DNA of 5,972 nt, from the NCBI GenBank assembly GCA_009782085.1, contig WQUN01000078.1:1-5972 (forward strand), read 5' to 3'. Of the stretch, positions 1 through 5,875 are shown piece after piece (position 1 is the first letter of the stretch; each line of letters opens with the position of its first letter). The DNA comes from Bacillota bacterium (GTDB lineage Bacteria > Bacillota > Clostridia > Lachnospirales > WQUN01). The notes beneath the pieces are model-generated. The model did no database searches, had not been told where the DNA came from, and was given only the letters and a program-made list of their open reading frames with translations. The translations under genes and the position numbers were made by a program.

Positions 1-100
1 ACCGGAGTGCGAAAACATTTACCGACGACGAGCCGACACGACGAACGCTTCAGCGGCGTGTCGGCGACAGAGGAGGTTAATGTTTTCGCACTCCGGTATA
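1..100. repeat. Repeat A, complete copy: palindromic MITE-like element
   Basis: Positions 1-19 (ACCGGAGTGCGAAAACATT) are the exact reverse complement of 79-97, giving 19-bp perfect terminal inverted repeats. Adding the TATA that follows here and precedes the other copy, they reach about 22 bp. The interior carries a second inverted pair, GCCGACAC (32-39) and GTGTCGGC (57-64), so the whole unit can fold into one long hairpin. Positions 1-79 are identical to 5796-5874. No protein is encoded. The size, terminal inverted repeats and TA/TATA at the ends resemble a small non-autonomous element mobilised by an IS630/Tc1-mariner type transposase, but that is inference. The window begins at the element, so its left flank is unseen. 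Confidence 0.8.
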
Positions 101-113
101 GCTCAGGATGACA
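101..113. repeat. Fragment of the TGTCATTCTGAGC intergenic repeat
   Basis: GCTCAGGATGACA is the reverse complement of TGTCATCCTGAGC. This differs by one base from the outer arm of the inverted repeat at 1234-1321 (TGTCATTCTGAGC). It directly abuts the right end of repeat A, so it may be what remains of a larger repeat into which repeat A inserted. It is short, so a chance match cannot be excluded. Confidence 0.4.
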
Positions 114-143
114 GTTTATAGAGGTTACCGGACATTTGTCGGT

Positions 144-1175
144 TTACAGCCTCACGACTTTCCCGGTTTCCATCGACTCGTTGGCGGCCAGGGCCAGCTC
201 CAGCGTTTTCAGCGCGTCCGGATAGGGCGAGCGCACGGCGGCCGGGTCGCCGGCCCGGACGGCGTCCAGAAAGGCCCGGTCGTGCAGTACGCTCTGGTCG
301 ACGGTACTGTTGTAGCGCCGCATGGTGTTCGCCGTATAGACGCACAGGTTCGTCCGCAGCTCGTATTCCAGGGATTTATCCCTGCCGACGATCGTCAGGC
401 CGTTGCGGATCGGGTTGCCCGAAGCCGTGACGAAGCAGCCGGTCATCAGGTTCGCCACGACGCCGTTTTTGAACGTTATCACGGCGTCGGAGAAGTCGTC
501 CGTGTCGTACCTGGGCAGATCTTCGGGGAACTCGTCCGGCGAGATCAATGTCCGGCCGCAGGTAGCGAACACGCTCTCCGCCTCCCCGAAGAGATACCTC
601 AGAAGGTCCACCAGGTGGATGTTCTGCTCCACCAGCTGGGCCCCGCAGGTCGCCTTGCGCATCCACCACCAGGCCTGCGGCACGCCACCGAGCCAGGAGC
701 CGTACACCATGCCGACCTTCATGTCGGCGACTTCTTCCTTCATCCTGTCCACTATGTCCAGGTAGCGGTCCTGGAAACCCACGCTGGTCACTAGGTTTTT
801 CTTCTCCGCGGCTTTGGCGACGGCTCTGCCCTGGGCGATGTCCAAAGTCATCGGCTTTTCCACCAGAAACGGGAGGCTCTTTTCGATCGCGGTTTCCTCG
901 ATGTTCACGTGGGCCGTCGGCTCGACGGCTATGTAGACGGCGTCCAGCCCGTCCTCGCGCTCGAACAGCTCCGTGTGGGACGAATACGCCCTAGCGGCCC
1001 CCGTGCGCTTCATCATGGCCTCCGCGCGCTCCGCCCTCGGGTCGGCCACCGCGACCACCTCGGCGTCCCCGAATGTCAGGACGCCGTTCATGTGGTGGTT
1101 CATCATGCCTCCGCAGCCGATCAGGGCGATTTTCAGTTTGTTCATTTCCCGTTTGTTCACTTTACGTTTGTTCAC
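144..1175 (-). CDS. Gfo/Idh/MocA-family NAD(P)-dependent oxidoreductase
   Basis: A 343-residue soluble protein, usual for this family. The N-terminal Rossmann domain has the dinucleotide loop GCGG at residues 20-23, followed by a VVAVADPRAERA strand and turn near 40-50. The family EKP motif lies at 106-108 (VEKPMTLD); its lysine normally sits at the nicotinamide. H187 in EQNIHLVDLLRYLFG (183-197) matches the conserved histidine of the C-terminal alpha/beta domain. The D(x)ITFKNGVVANL stretch near 230-243 is also typical. Members oxidise or reduce sugars, inositols or related polyols, or act on biliverdin or dihydrodiols; the substrate cannot be told here. The start is the GTG at 1175, because AAGGAGG ends 7 nt before it. 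In-frame starts at 1160 (GTG) and 1145 (ATG) lie in a repeated region, and the homologous part begins at MNKLKIALIG (1145). No functional partner is adjacent; the amidase upstream is separated by 226 bp of repeats. Confidence 0.9.
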   Translation of the reverse strand: MNKRKVNKREMNKLKIALIGCGGMMNHHMNGVLTFGDAEVVAVADPRAERAEAMMKRTGAARAYSSHTELFEREDGLDAVYIAVEPTAHVNIEETAIEKSLPFLVEKPMTLDIAQGRAVAKAAEKKNLVTSVGFQDRYLDIVDRMKEEVADMKVGMVYGSWLGGVPQAWWWMRKATCGAQLVEQNIHLVDLLRYLFGEAESVFATCGRTLISPDEFPEDLPRYDTDDFSDAVITFKNGVVANLMTGCFVTASGNPIRNGLTIVGRDKSLEYELRTNLCVYTANTMRRYNSTVDQSVLHDRAFLDAVRAGDPAAVRSPYPDALKTLELALAANESMETGKVVRL

Positions 1176-1178
1176 TTT
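1134..1178 (-). repeat. Triplicated 15-bp unit carrying the start codon
   Basis: Reading the minus strand, three consecutive 15-nt units occupy 1178-1164, 1163-1149 and 1148-1134: AAAGTGAACAAACGT, AAAGTGAACAAACGG and GAAATGAACAAACTG. The first two agree at 14 of 15 positions and the third matches the second at 12 of 15. Each contains an in-frame start codon (GTG, GTG, ATG) followed by Asn-Lys. The protein N-terminus therefore reads MNKRK-VNKRE-MNKLK. It looks like tandem duplication of the original start region, adding ten residues before the Rossmann domain. Confidence 0.8.
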
Positions 1179-1182
1179 CCCG

Positions 1183-1189
1183 CCTCCTT
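1183..1189 (-). promoter_or_regulatory. Ribosome binding site of the oxidoreductase gene
   Basis: AAGGAGG on the minus strand, 7 nt before the GTG at 1175. This is a near-ideal Shine-Dalgarno sequence and spacing. It favours the most upstream of the three repeated start codons, because no comparable site precedes the starts at 1160 or 1145. Confidence 0.75.
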
Positions 1190-1233
1190 GTTTTACTTGA
1201 GTTCCCTCGGAAAGCCGAAAACCGCATAAGAGC

Positions 1234-1321
1234 TGTCATTCTGAGCGCAAGCGAAGAATCTTTCCCCCATTGTTGCGGCGCCATTTTGGCATGAAGACCC
1301 TTCGCTCCGCTCAGGGTGACA
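1234..1321. repeat. Imperfect inverted repeat of the TGTCATTCTGAGCG type
   Basis: The left arm at 1234-1261 (starting TGTCATTCTGAGCG, then AAGCGAAGAATCT) pairs with the right arm at 1295-1321. The reverse complement of the right arm reads TGTCACCCTGAGCG, then GAGCGAAGGGTCT. About 27 positions pair, with a few mismatches and one single-base gap, around a 33-nt spacer. I recognise this TGTCATTCTGAGCG...GCGAAGAATCT pattern as a dispersed intergenic repeat found in unrelated bacterial genomes. It lies between the amidase and oxidoreductase genes and shows no coding potential. Confidence 0.75.
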
Positions 1322-1371
1322 ACCAATGTCAACAGCTTATACGAATAACCTGTTGACATTGGGGTGACAAC
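1314..1371. repeat. 40-bp hairpin flanked by 10-bp direct repeats
   Basis: Positions 1323-1335 (CCAATGTCAACAG) and 1350-1362 (CTGTTGACATTGG) are perfect 13-bp inverted arms. After one mismatch the pairing continues with TTAT (1337-1340) and ATAA (1345-1348) around a 4-nt loop, so 17 of 18 pairs form. GGGTGACAAC occurs at both 1314-1323 and 1362-1371, directly bordering the palindrome. The first copy is the end of the neighbouring inverted repeat. The layout looks like insertion of a 38-bp palindrome with duplication of its target. It lies about 40 nt beyond the amidase stop on the minus strand but has no T-run, so it is not a classical terminator. It could still stabilise a transcript end. 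Confidence 0.7.
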
Positions 1372-1401
1372 TGGTATTCAAAGGTTTCCGAGGTTAATCG
1401 G

Positions 1402-2853
1402 CTAAATTGATATCCCTTCACGCAGCGAGAACCCCAACCTCTGTTCGGCCGCGTACGCCGCCCGTATCAGCTTCGCCTCGTCAAAGCGCCGGGCTGTCCA
1501 ATACGAGCCTATCGGCACGTTGTCCTTCTTCCGGCCTATCGGGATAGTCATGCACGGGAAGCCGGTAAACGGCGCGATGTTGGTGAGCACCTCGCACAGC
1601 AGCACGTCTATCCCGTTGCCGTCGAAAAGCCTGTCGAGCAAGGCGACGGCTTCCTCCCGGCATTTGAGCGCCTCTATATATTCCGGCTCCGTCATTGTGC
1701 CGGAGGTGTTGTTCTGGGCGTCGAGCAGTATGCTCTGGCCGTATTTCAGGGCGGTGGCCGCGTTGGCCTGGTTAAACGCGATAATGTCCCCGAGCGTCTT
1801 TACCGGCGCGCCGGCCCCAAGCGTTGACAAATAGTGATTCATGCACGCCTTGAACTCGTTGCGCATAATCGCCTTGATCCTGTAATCGGCGTCGATATCG
1901 GCGTTGTCGACTAAAACCGCTCCCGCTTCGGCGAGCAGCCCGCACAGGCCGTCGAACGCGGCCTTCTCTTCCTCCGGCGGGGCGAACGCCGGGTCCGCCT
2001 CCACGAGTTTACGCGACCTGTTTATGCCGATCCTGACTCCTTTAAGCCCGTCGTTATCCAAATATTTCGTGTAATCCCGGCCGATGCGCGCCCCCTGCGC
2101 GAAAGTGGCGGGGTCGTCCGGGTCAATGCCGGCGATCACGCCGAGGAGCGCGGCGGCGTCCTCCACCGATCTCGCCATGGGCCCGGCGGTGTCGTGGGTT
2201 CCGCAAATCGGGATAATGCCGCTTCTGCCCACAAGCCCCAAAGTGGGCTTTATCCCGACGATCCCGTTTTGCATGGCGGGGGAGATGACGGAGCCGGACG
2301 TCTCCGTCCCAACCGACGCCGCGCAAAGCCCCGCCGCGACGGCGACGCCCGAGCCCGCGCTGGAGCCGCCCGGATGGACGTCTCTGTTAAACGGATTCAG
2401 CGTCTGCCCCCCGCGCGAACTGTAGCCCGCGGGCATATTGTCCGACATAAAGTTGGCGAACTCTGTCATGTTCACCTTGCCGAGTATGACCGCCCCGGCT
2501 TCCCTAAGCCGTTTGACGATATGCGCGTCGTAAGGGGCATAGCTACCGGCCAGCGCGAGAGAGCCCGCGCTGGTGTGAAGCCTGTCGGCGGTGTTGATGT
2601 TGTCTTTCAGCAATATGGGTATGCCGAACAGGGGCGGCGTTTCTTCGGGGCAGCCCGTCTTTTTGTCCAGCGCGTCGGCGATGAAGAGCGCGTCTGGGTT
2701 GATTTCCAGAACGGAATTCAGCCCGCCCGCGCATTTGTCGATTTCGGCTATCCGGGAGAGGTAAGACATGACGAGGCTTCTCACCGTAAGCTTTTTTTCC
2801 CTGTACAGGCGGTGTATCTCCCGTATGGAGGCGTAAAAAACGGCGTCAGGCAT
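1402..2853 (-). CDS. Amidase-signature family hydrolase
   Basis: A 483-residue cytosolic amide hydrolase of the amidase-signature (GatA/FAAH/peptide amidase) family, at its usual length. The Ser-cisSer-Lys catalytic triad is visible. In numbering from this start, the lysine is K83 in GIPILLKDNI, the cis-serine is S165 in GGSSAGSG, and the nucleophile is S188 in GTETSGSVISPA. The family block AGAVILGKVNMTEFANF also follows the lysine, as expected. No gatB or gatC is nearby, and the GTETSGS variant of the usual GTDTGGS suggests a stand-alone amidase rather than the Glu-tRNA(Gln) amidotransferase A subunit. The natural substrate is unknown. No signal peptide is seen. The ATG at 2853 is preferred: AAGGAG lies 12 nt upstream, whereas it touches the ATG at 2865 directly, and the in-frame TTG at 2877 has no ribosome binding site. 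The gene begins 88 nt after the pyrD stop, so co-transcription is possible. Confidence 0.9.
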   Translation of the reverse strand: MPDAVFYASIREIHRLYREKKLTVRSLVMSYLSRIAEIDKCAGGLNSVLEINPDALFIADALDKKTGCPEETPPLFGIPILLKDNINTADRLHTSAGSLALAGSYAPYDAHIVKRLREAGAVILGKVNMTEFANFMSDNMPAGYSSRGGQTLNPFNRDVHPGGSSAGSGVAVAAGLCAASVGTETSGSVISPAMQNGIVGIKPTLGLVGRSGIIPICGTHDTAGPMARSVEDAAALLGVIAGIDPDDPATFAQGARIGRDYTKYLDNDGLKGVRIGINRSRKLVEADPAFAPPEEEKAAFDGLCGLLAEAGAVLVDNADIDADYRIKAIMRNEFKACMNHYLSTLGAGAPVKTLGDIIAFNQANAATALKYGQSILLDAQNNTSGTMTEPEYIEALKCREEAVALLDRLFDGNGIDVLLCEVLTNIAPFTGFPCMTIPIGRKKDNVPIGSYWTARRFDEAKLIRAAYAAEQRLGFSLREGISI

Positions 2854-2865
2854 GGATTTTGGCAT

Positions 2866-2871
2866 CTCCTT
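2866..2871 (-). promoter_or_regulatory. Ribosome binding site deciding the amidase start
   Basis: AAGGAG on the minus strand. It abuts the ATG at 2865 with no spacer and lies inside the reading frame from the TTG at 2877, so it can only usefully serve the ATG at 2853. Its 12-nt spacing to that codon is long but workable. Confidence 0.5.
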
Positions 2872-2941
2872 CGGCAATACCGGATGAAAACGTTTGCCCG
2901 GTAAATGTATTCGCGTTTCGTTTAGGACCCGTTCGCACGGA

Positions 2942-3895
2942 TCAATTTTCCCTCAGCATCCCCCTGATCTCGTTCACGTCTTTTATCCCGTATCTGTCCA
3001 TATATTCCCCGATCCCCTCCAGCACGTCCAGCGTGGCCCGGGGGTTCGCGAAACTGGCCGTCCCGACGGCCACCGCCGTCGCCCCGGCCAGCAGAAACTC
3101 CACGGCGTCCTCGCCGGCAGAAATGCCGCCCATGCCTATTATGGGGATTTTGACGGCCCGCGCGGCCTCGTACACCATGCGCACGGCCACGGGCTTTATT
3201 GCCGGGCCGGACAGGCCGCCCGTTTTGTTGGCCAAAGCGAACGCGCGCCGGTGGACATCGATCTTCATGCCCAATATTGTGTTTATCAGCGAAAGCGCGT
3301 CCGCGCCGGCCGCTTCGGCGGCTTTGGCTATCTCGGCTATGTCGGTCACGTTCGGGCTGAGCTTGACGATAAGCGGCTGTCCGGCCGCCCTTCTGACCGC
3401 CCGGGTGACCTCCCCCGCAGCCGCGCAGGACGTTCCGAAGGCTATGCCCCCTTCGGCCACGTTCGGGCAGGAGATGTTCAGCTCCAGCATGTCCGCGCCG
3501 GAACCGGCCAGCATCTCCGCCGCCAAAACGTAATCGTCTATTGTGCGGCCGACTGTGTTCACGATTATTTTAGTGTCAAACTGCTTCAAGAACGGGATGT
3601 CGTCGCGGATAAACGCCTCCGCGCCGGGGTTTTGGAGCCCCACCGCGTTCAGCGTCCCGCCGTATGTCTCCGCGATCCTGGGGGGAGGGTTGCCGGGCCA
3701 CCTGGCGCTCGAGACGCCCTTCGTGACCACCGCGCCGAGCTTGTTCAAGTCCACAAACTCGCCGTATTCCCTGCCGCTGCCGAAGGTTCCGGAGGCCGCC
3801 ATGACGGGGTTTTTTAGGACGACGCCGGCGATTTCCACGGACATGCGTCTGACACTGTTACCGCTATTATGCGCATTTGTTACGGTTTCACTCAT
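2942..3895 (-). CDS. pyrD: Dihydroorotate dehydrogenase, class 1B catalytic subunit
   Basis: Catalyses oxidation of dihydroorotate to orotate, the fourth step of de novo pyrimidine synthesis, in the cytosol with FMN. The 317-residue protein is close to the usual 300-310. Features in order: NPVMAASGTFG (29-39), the substrate and FMN loop GGTLNAVGLQNPG (79-91), ELNISCPN (138-145) with C143 as the class 1 active-site base, VKLSPNV (177-183), and the phosphate-binding C-terminal stretch GMGGISAGEDAVEFLLAGATAVAVGTA (254-280). A cysteine base together with an adjacent pyrK marks class 1B, which passes electrons through PyrK to NAD+. The ATG at 3895 overlaps the pyrK stop by 8 nt and has GGAGGTG 7 nt upstream. 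The alternative ATG at 3845 (MSVEIAG) lies closer to where homologues begin but has no ribosome binding site. The open frame continuing upstream to 4414 is only a pyrK shadow. Confidence 0.95.
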   Translation of the reverse strand: MSETVTNAHNSGNSVRRMSVEIAGVVLKNPVMAASGTFGSGREYGEFVDLNKLGAVVTKGVSSARWPGNPPPRIAETYGGTLNAVGLQNPGAEAFIRDDIPFLKQFDTKIIVNTVGRTIDDYVLAAEMLAGSGADMLELNISCPNVAEGGIAFGTSCAAAGEVTRAVRRAAGQPLIVKLSPNVTDIAEIAKAAEAAGADALSLINTILGMKIDVHRRAFALANKTGGLSGPAIKPVAVRMVYEAARAVKIPIIGMGGISAGEDAVEFLLAGATAVAVGTASFANPRATLDVLEGIGEYMDRYGIKDVNEIRGMLREN

Positions 3896-4724
3896 CCCAG
3901 GCCACCTCCCGGGCGTCGAATACCGGGCCGTCCGCGCAGACCCGCTTGTAATAAGGCGCTTCCCCGCCGTTTCGCGTTCCCGGGCAACTTCCGGCGTCCG
4001 CGCAGTTCCGGATTCTGACCGCGCAGCCCAGGCAAGCGCCGATCCCGCAGGCCATGCGCTCCTCCAGGCTGACCTGGCAGGGCGCGCCTTTTTCGCGCGC
4101 GTACGCGGCGATTGCCCCGAGCATCGGCTTGGGGCCGCAGGCGCAGATTTCGGAAAAAGGCGGTTCTTCTTTGCCGCCGGAGGCGAAAGCGCGGATCGCC
4201 TCGACGACGGAGCCCTTCTCCCCGAGGCTCCCGTCGTCCGTCGATATAATGACACTGTCGCAAAACTCGTTGAACTCCGCTTCCAAAATGACTTGCGCCG
4301 CTGTGCGGAAGCCCATAGCCGCCGCAATGACCGCGCCGGGACGCTCCTTCCGGAGCTTCCGCGCCAAAAAAAGAAGCGGCGGCGCGCCGACCCCGCCGCC
4401 AACCAGCAGAACACTCTTCCCCCCGGGCGGGCGAAAGCCGCAGCCCATAGGGCCGCCGACGCGGAGGCGCTCCCCCTCCCGTTTTCCGGCGATTTGAGCC
4501 GTGCCTTCGCCGACCGTTTTGTACACGATCCTCACCGCGCCGTTTTCCGCGCCGCATACGCTGAACGGGCGCGGCAGGATGTTGCGGGGGCTGTCCGGAT
4601 AGACGCTGACGAATTGGCCCGGAAGCGCCGATCCGGCGATTTCGGGGGCATACAGGCGCAGGTCGAATATGCCGGGCTTTATTTCCGCGTTGAATAGGAT
4701 TTCCGCGTCAAACAGCTGTTTCAT
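3888..4724 (-). CDS. pyrK: Dihydroorotate dehydrogenase electron-transfer subunit
   Basis: FAD and [2Fe-2S] subunit that carries electrons from PyrD's FMN to NAD+. It is 278 residues long, slightly above the roughly 260 usual. The N-terminal ferredoxin-reductase barrel has the flavin motif RPFSV (52-56) and EGTAQIAG. The nucleotide domain has the glycine loop LLVGGGVGAPPLLFLARKL (106-124) and CACGPKPML (194-202). The C-terminal cluster motif has C226, C231 and C234 in MACGIGACLGC, and the fourth ligand is probably C263 in YKRVCADGPVF. The C234-C263 gap is longer than the roughly 14 residues expected from the Lactococcus enzyme, and it holds two extra cysteines, C241 and C247. The ATG at 4724 overlaps the pyrF stop as ATGA, so translation is probably coupled. 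The stop overlaps the pyrD start by 8 nt. PyrK adjacent to PyrD and the intact motifs make the call secure. Confidence 0.94.
   Translation of the reverse strand: MKQLFDAEILFNAEIKPGIFDLRLYAPEIAGSALPGQFVSVYPDSPRNILPRPFSVCGAENGAVRIVYKTVGEGTAQIAGKREGERLRVGGPMGCGFRPPGGKSVLLVGGGVGAPPLLFLARKLRKERPGAVIAAAMGFRTAAQVILEAEFNEFCDSVIISTDDGSLGEKGSVVEAIRAFASGGKEEPPFSEICACGPKPMLGAIAAYAREKGAPCQVSLEERMACGIGACLGCAVRIRNCADAGSCPGTRNGGEAPYYKRVCADGPVFDAREVAWDE
3903..3909 (-). promoter_or_regulatory. Ribosome binding site of pyrD
   Basis: GGAGGTG on the minus strand, inside the last codons of pyrK and 7 nt before the ATG at 3895. It settles the pyrD start in favour of 3895 over 3845 and suggests coupled translation with pyrK. 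Confidence 0.7.
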
Positions 4725-5647
4725 ATCCTATTGAGTTCCTCTCTCATATCCAGCGCCGCCTCTCTCGCGGCTAGCGCGAACTCCTCCGGCCTGAACCGCT
4801 TCGCGTATTTTTCCGACTTCCACGCGGCTATTATCCCGCGCGAGCTATTCACGACCGCGCCGCCGCCGTTTTTATCGAAGCAGAACTTAACGTCCTTAGC
4901 CCCGCCGCCCTGGGCCCCGTAGCCCGGCACAAGGAAAAATGTATGCGGAAGCATGTCCCTCAATACGGCCGCCTGCTCCGGGTGCGTCGCCCCGACGACC
5001 GCGCAGACGGAGCTGTAGCCGCGGCAGCCGATCATGTCCTTGCCCCACTCCGCTGCCAGCCTTCCGACTATGCGGTAGAGCGGCTCCCCGCCGGCCAAAA
5101 TGTCCTGTATCTGCCCGGAGCCGGGGTTAGAGGTCTTAACCAATACAAAAACGCCCTTGCCGTAGGCCGCGCAGTTGCGCAGGAACGGCTCCGTTGCGTC
5201 CGTCCCGAGGTACGGGTTTATCGTGATGAAGTCCTCGTCAAAGACGCGGAGCTTTTCCCCGTTTATCTCCGTCTCGCCGATGTGCCCGTCGGCGTAGGCC
5301 TCGGCAGTGCTTCCGACGTCGCCGCGCTTAACGTCGCCGATGACGGCGAGGCCCTTGCTTTTGGCGTACCTGACGGTCTCCATGTACGCCCGGACGCCCT
5401 CCCAGCCGTACTGCTCGTACATGGCTATCTGCGGCTTGACGCACGGGACCGCGTCGAAAAGCGCGTCGATGAGTTCAATGTTATATCGCAGGAAAATTTC
5501 GGCGGCCGCCCTTGGGGTATTGCCGAATTCCTTGAAAAACCCGGCCTTAAGCGCGTCCGGGACAATGTCCAGCCTCGGGTCGAGGCCGACCGCGGACGGG
5601 TTTCGGGTCTGTTTGATTTTCCCGATCAGGAAGTCTATGGAGGTCAT
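4721..5647 (-). CDS. pyrF: Orotidine 5'-phosphate decarboxylase, long bacterial subfamily
   Basis: Decarboxylates OMP to UMP, the last step of de novo pyrimidine synthesis; a cytosolic TIM-barrel enzyme. At 308 residues it belongs to the longer PyrF subfamily (often called subfamily 2) rather than the 230-240 residue E. coli type. Motifs in order: VGLDPRLD (20-27), CVKPQIAMYEQYGW (69-82), the catalytic GDVKRGDVGST (104-114) with D105, K107 and D110, INPYLGTDATEPF (143-155), VKTSNPGSG (170-178), and the phosphate-binding VPGYGAQGGGAKD (240-252) and VNSSRGI (266-272). The ATG at 5647 (MTSIDFLIGK) is chosen because family members begin near this sequence. A modest GAGG lies 10 nt upstream. The frame stays open to a TTG at 5695, but that adds sixteen residues with no motif and would start upstream of the predicted promoter's -10. 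It is the first gene of the pyr cluster. Confidence 0.95.
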   Translation of the reverse strand: MTSIDFLIGKIKQTRNPSAVGLDPRLDIVPDALKAGFFKEFGNTPRAAAEIFLRYNIELIDALFDAVPCVKPQIAMYEQYGWEGVRAYMETVRYAKSKGLAVIGDVKRGDVGSTAEAYADGHIGETEINGEKLRVFDEDFITINPYLGTDATEPFLRNCAAYGKGVFVLVKTSNPGSGQIQDILAGGEPLYRIVGRLAAEWGKDMIGCRGYSSVCAVVGATHPEQAAVLRDMLPHTFFLVPGYGAQGGGAKDVKFCFDKNGGGAVVNSSRGIIAAWKSEKYAKRFRPEEFALAAREAALDMREELNRI

Positions 5648-5674
5648 GGCGGAGTTCCCTCTTTGTGTTAGTAG

Positions 5675-5703
5675 GAAATAAGGTTGAATTGCCAAATAGT
5701 CAA
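5675..5703 (-). promoter_or_regulatory. Possible sigma-70 type promoter of the pyr cluster
   Basis: On the minus strand, TTGACT (5703-5698, five of six to the -35 consensus) is followed after exactly 17 nt by TATTTC (5680-5675, three of six to the -10). The start site would fall near 5668, giving a leader of about 20 nt before the pyrF ATG. Such a short leader leaves no room for a PyrR attenuator. The local sequence is AT-richer than its surroundings, which helps the case, but the -10 is weak. Confidence 0.4.
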
Positions 5704-5711
5704 AACATGCA

Positions 5712-5778
5712 GTAGGGCGGGGGCTTGCCCCCGCCGGAAGCTCCCGTATGGCGCGGCGGGGGCAAGCCCCCGCCCTAC
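5712..5778. repeat. Perfect 25-bp inverted repeat, G/C-rich
   Basis: Positions 5712-5736 are the exact reverse complement of 5754-5778, with a 17-nt spacer. Each arm also contains its own small palindrome, GCGGGGGC-TT-GCCCCCGC, so alternative cruciforms are possible. The outer bases are GTAGGG...CCCTAC. I recognise GTAGGGCGGGGGCTTGCCCC as a dispersed intergenic repeat style in diverse bacterial genomes. It starts 8 bp beyond the putative pyr -35. There is no T-run on either side, so a simple intrinsic terminator is unlikely. Confidence 0.85.
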
Positions 5779-5795
5779 AGCGGCTCGTCAGTTAT

Positions 5796-5874
5796 ACCGG
5801 AGTGCGAAAACATTTACCGACGACGAGCCGACACGACGAACGCTTCAGCGGCGTGTCGGCGACAGAGGAGGTTA
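5796..5874. repeat. Repeat A, second copy lacking its right terminal repeat
   Basis: These 79 bp are identical to positions 1-79, in the same orientation. Identity ends exactly where the right terminal inverted repeat begins in the first copy. Instead of AATGTTTTCGCACTCCGG, this copy runs into unrelated sequence that forms repeat B. The left end is preceded by TAT, matching the TATA on the other copy's right end. It is either a deleted copy, a copy interrupted by repeat B, or a left module shared between two composite elements. Confidence 0.85.
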
Positions 5875-5875
5875 T

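Noticed and set aside
1..100. Repeat A as an integron attC site
   Set aside because: The ends do not match the GTTRRRY and RYYYAAC core sites, and no cassette or integrase is present.
80..121. A 13-codon reading frame at the right end of repeat A, preceded by a perfect AGGAGG
   Set aside because: The ATG lies inside the terminal inverted repeat, the second copy of A has no equivalent start, and the peptide is too short and featureless to support as a gene.
1234..1371. Intergenic hairpins as a CRISPR array or intrinsic terminator
   Set aside because: There are no regularly spaced identical direct repeats with unique spacers, and neither hairpin is followed by a T-run on either strand.
3896..4414. 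N-terminal extension of PyrD, making a 490-residue protein
   Set aside because: The extension overlaps pyrK in another frame and is rich in Arg and Ser without a domain. A good ribosome binding site and a start at 3895 give the normal length.
3543..4697. Long plus-strand open frame of 384 codons opposite pyrK and pyrD
   Set aside because: It is a shadow frame in GC-rich DNA. The minus-strand frames carry full PyrK and PyrD motifs, while this translation is low-complexity and rich in Arg and Ala with no recognisable domain. The same applies to the long plus-strand frames at 108-794, 2194-2904, 2894-3817 and 4943-5671.
5648..5695. PyrF starting at the upstream TTG
   Set aside because: It adds sixteen residues not typical of the family, lacks a ribosome binding site, and would begin upstream of the predicted -10 element.
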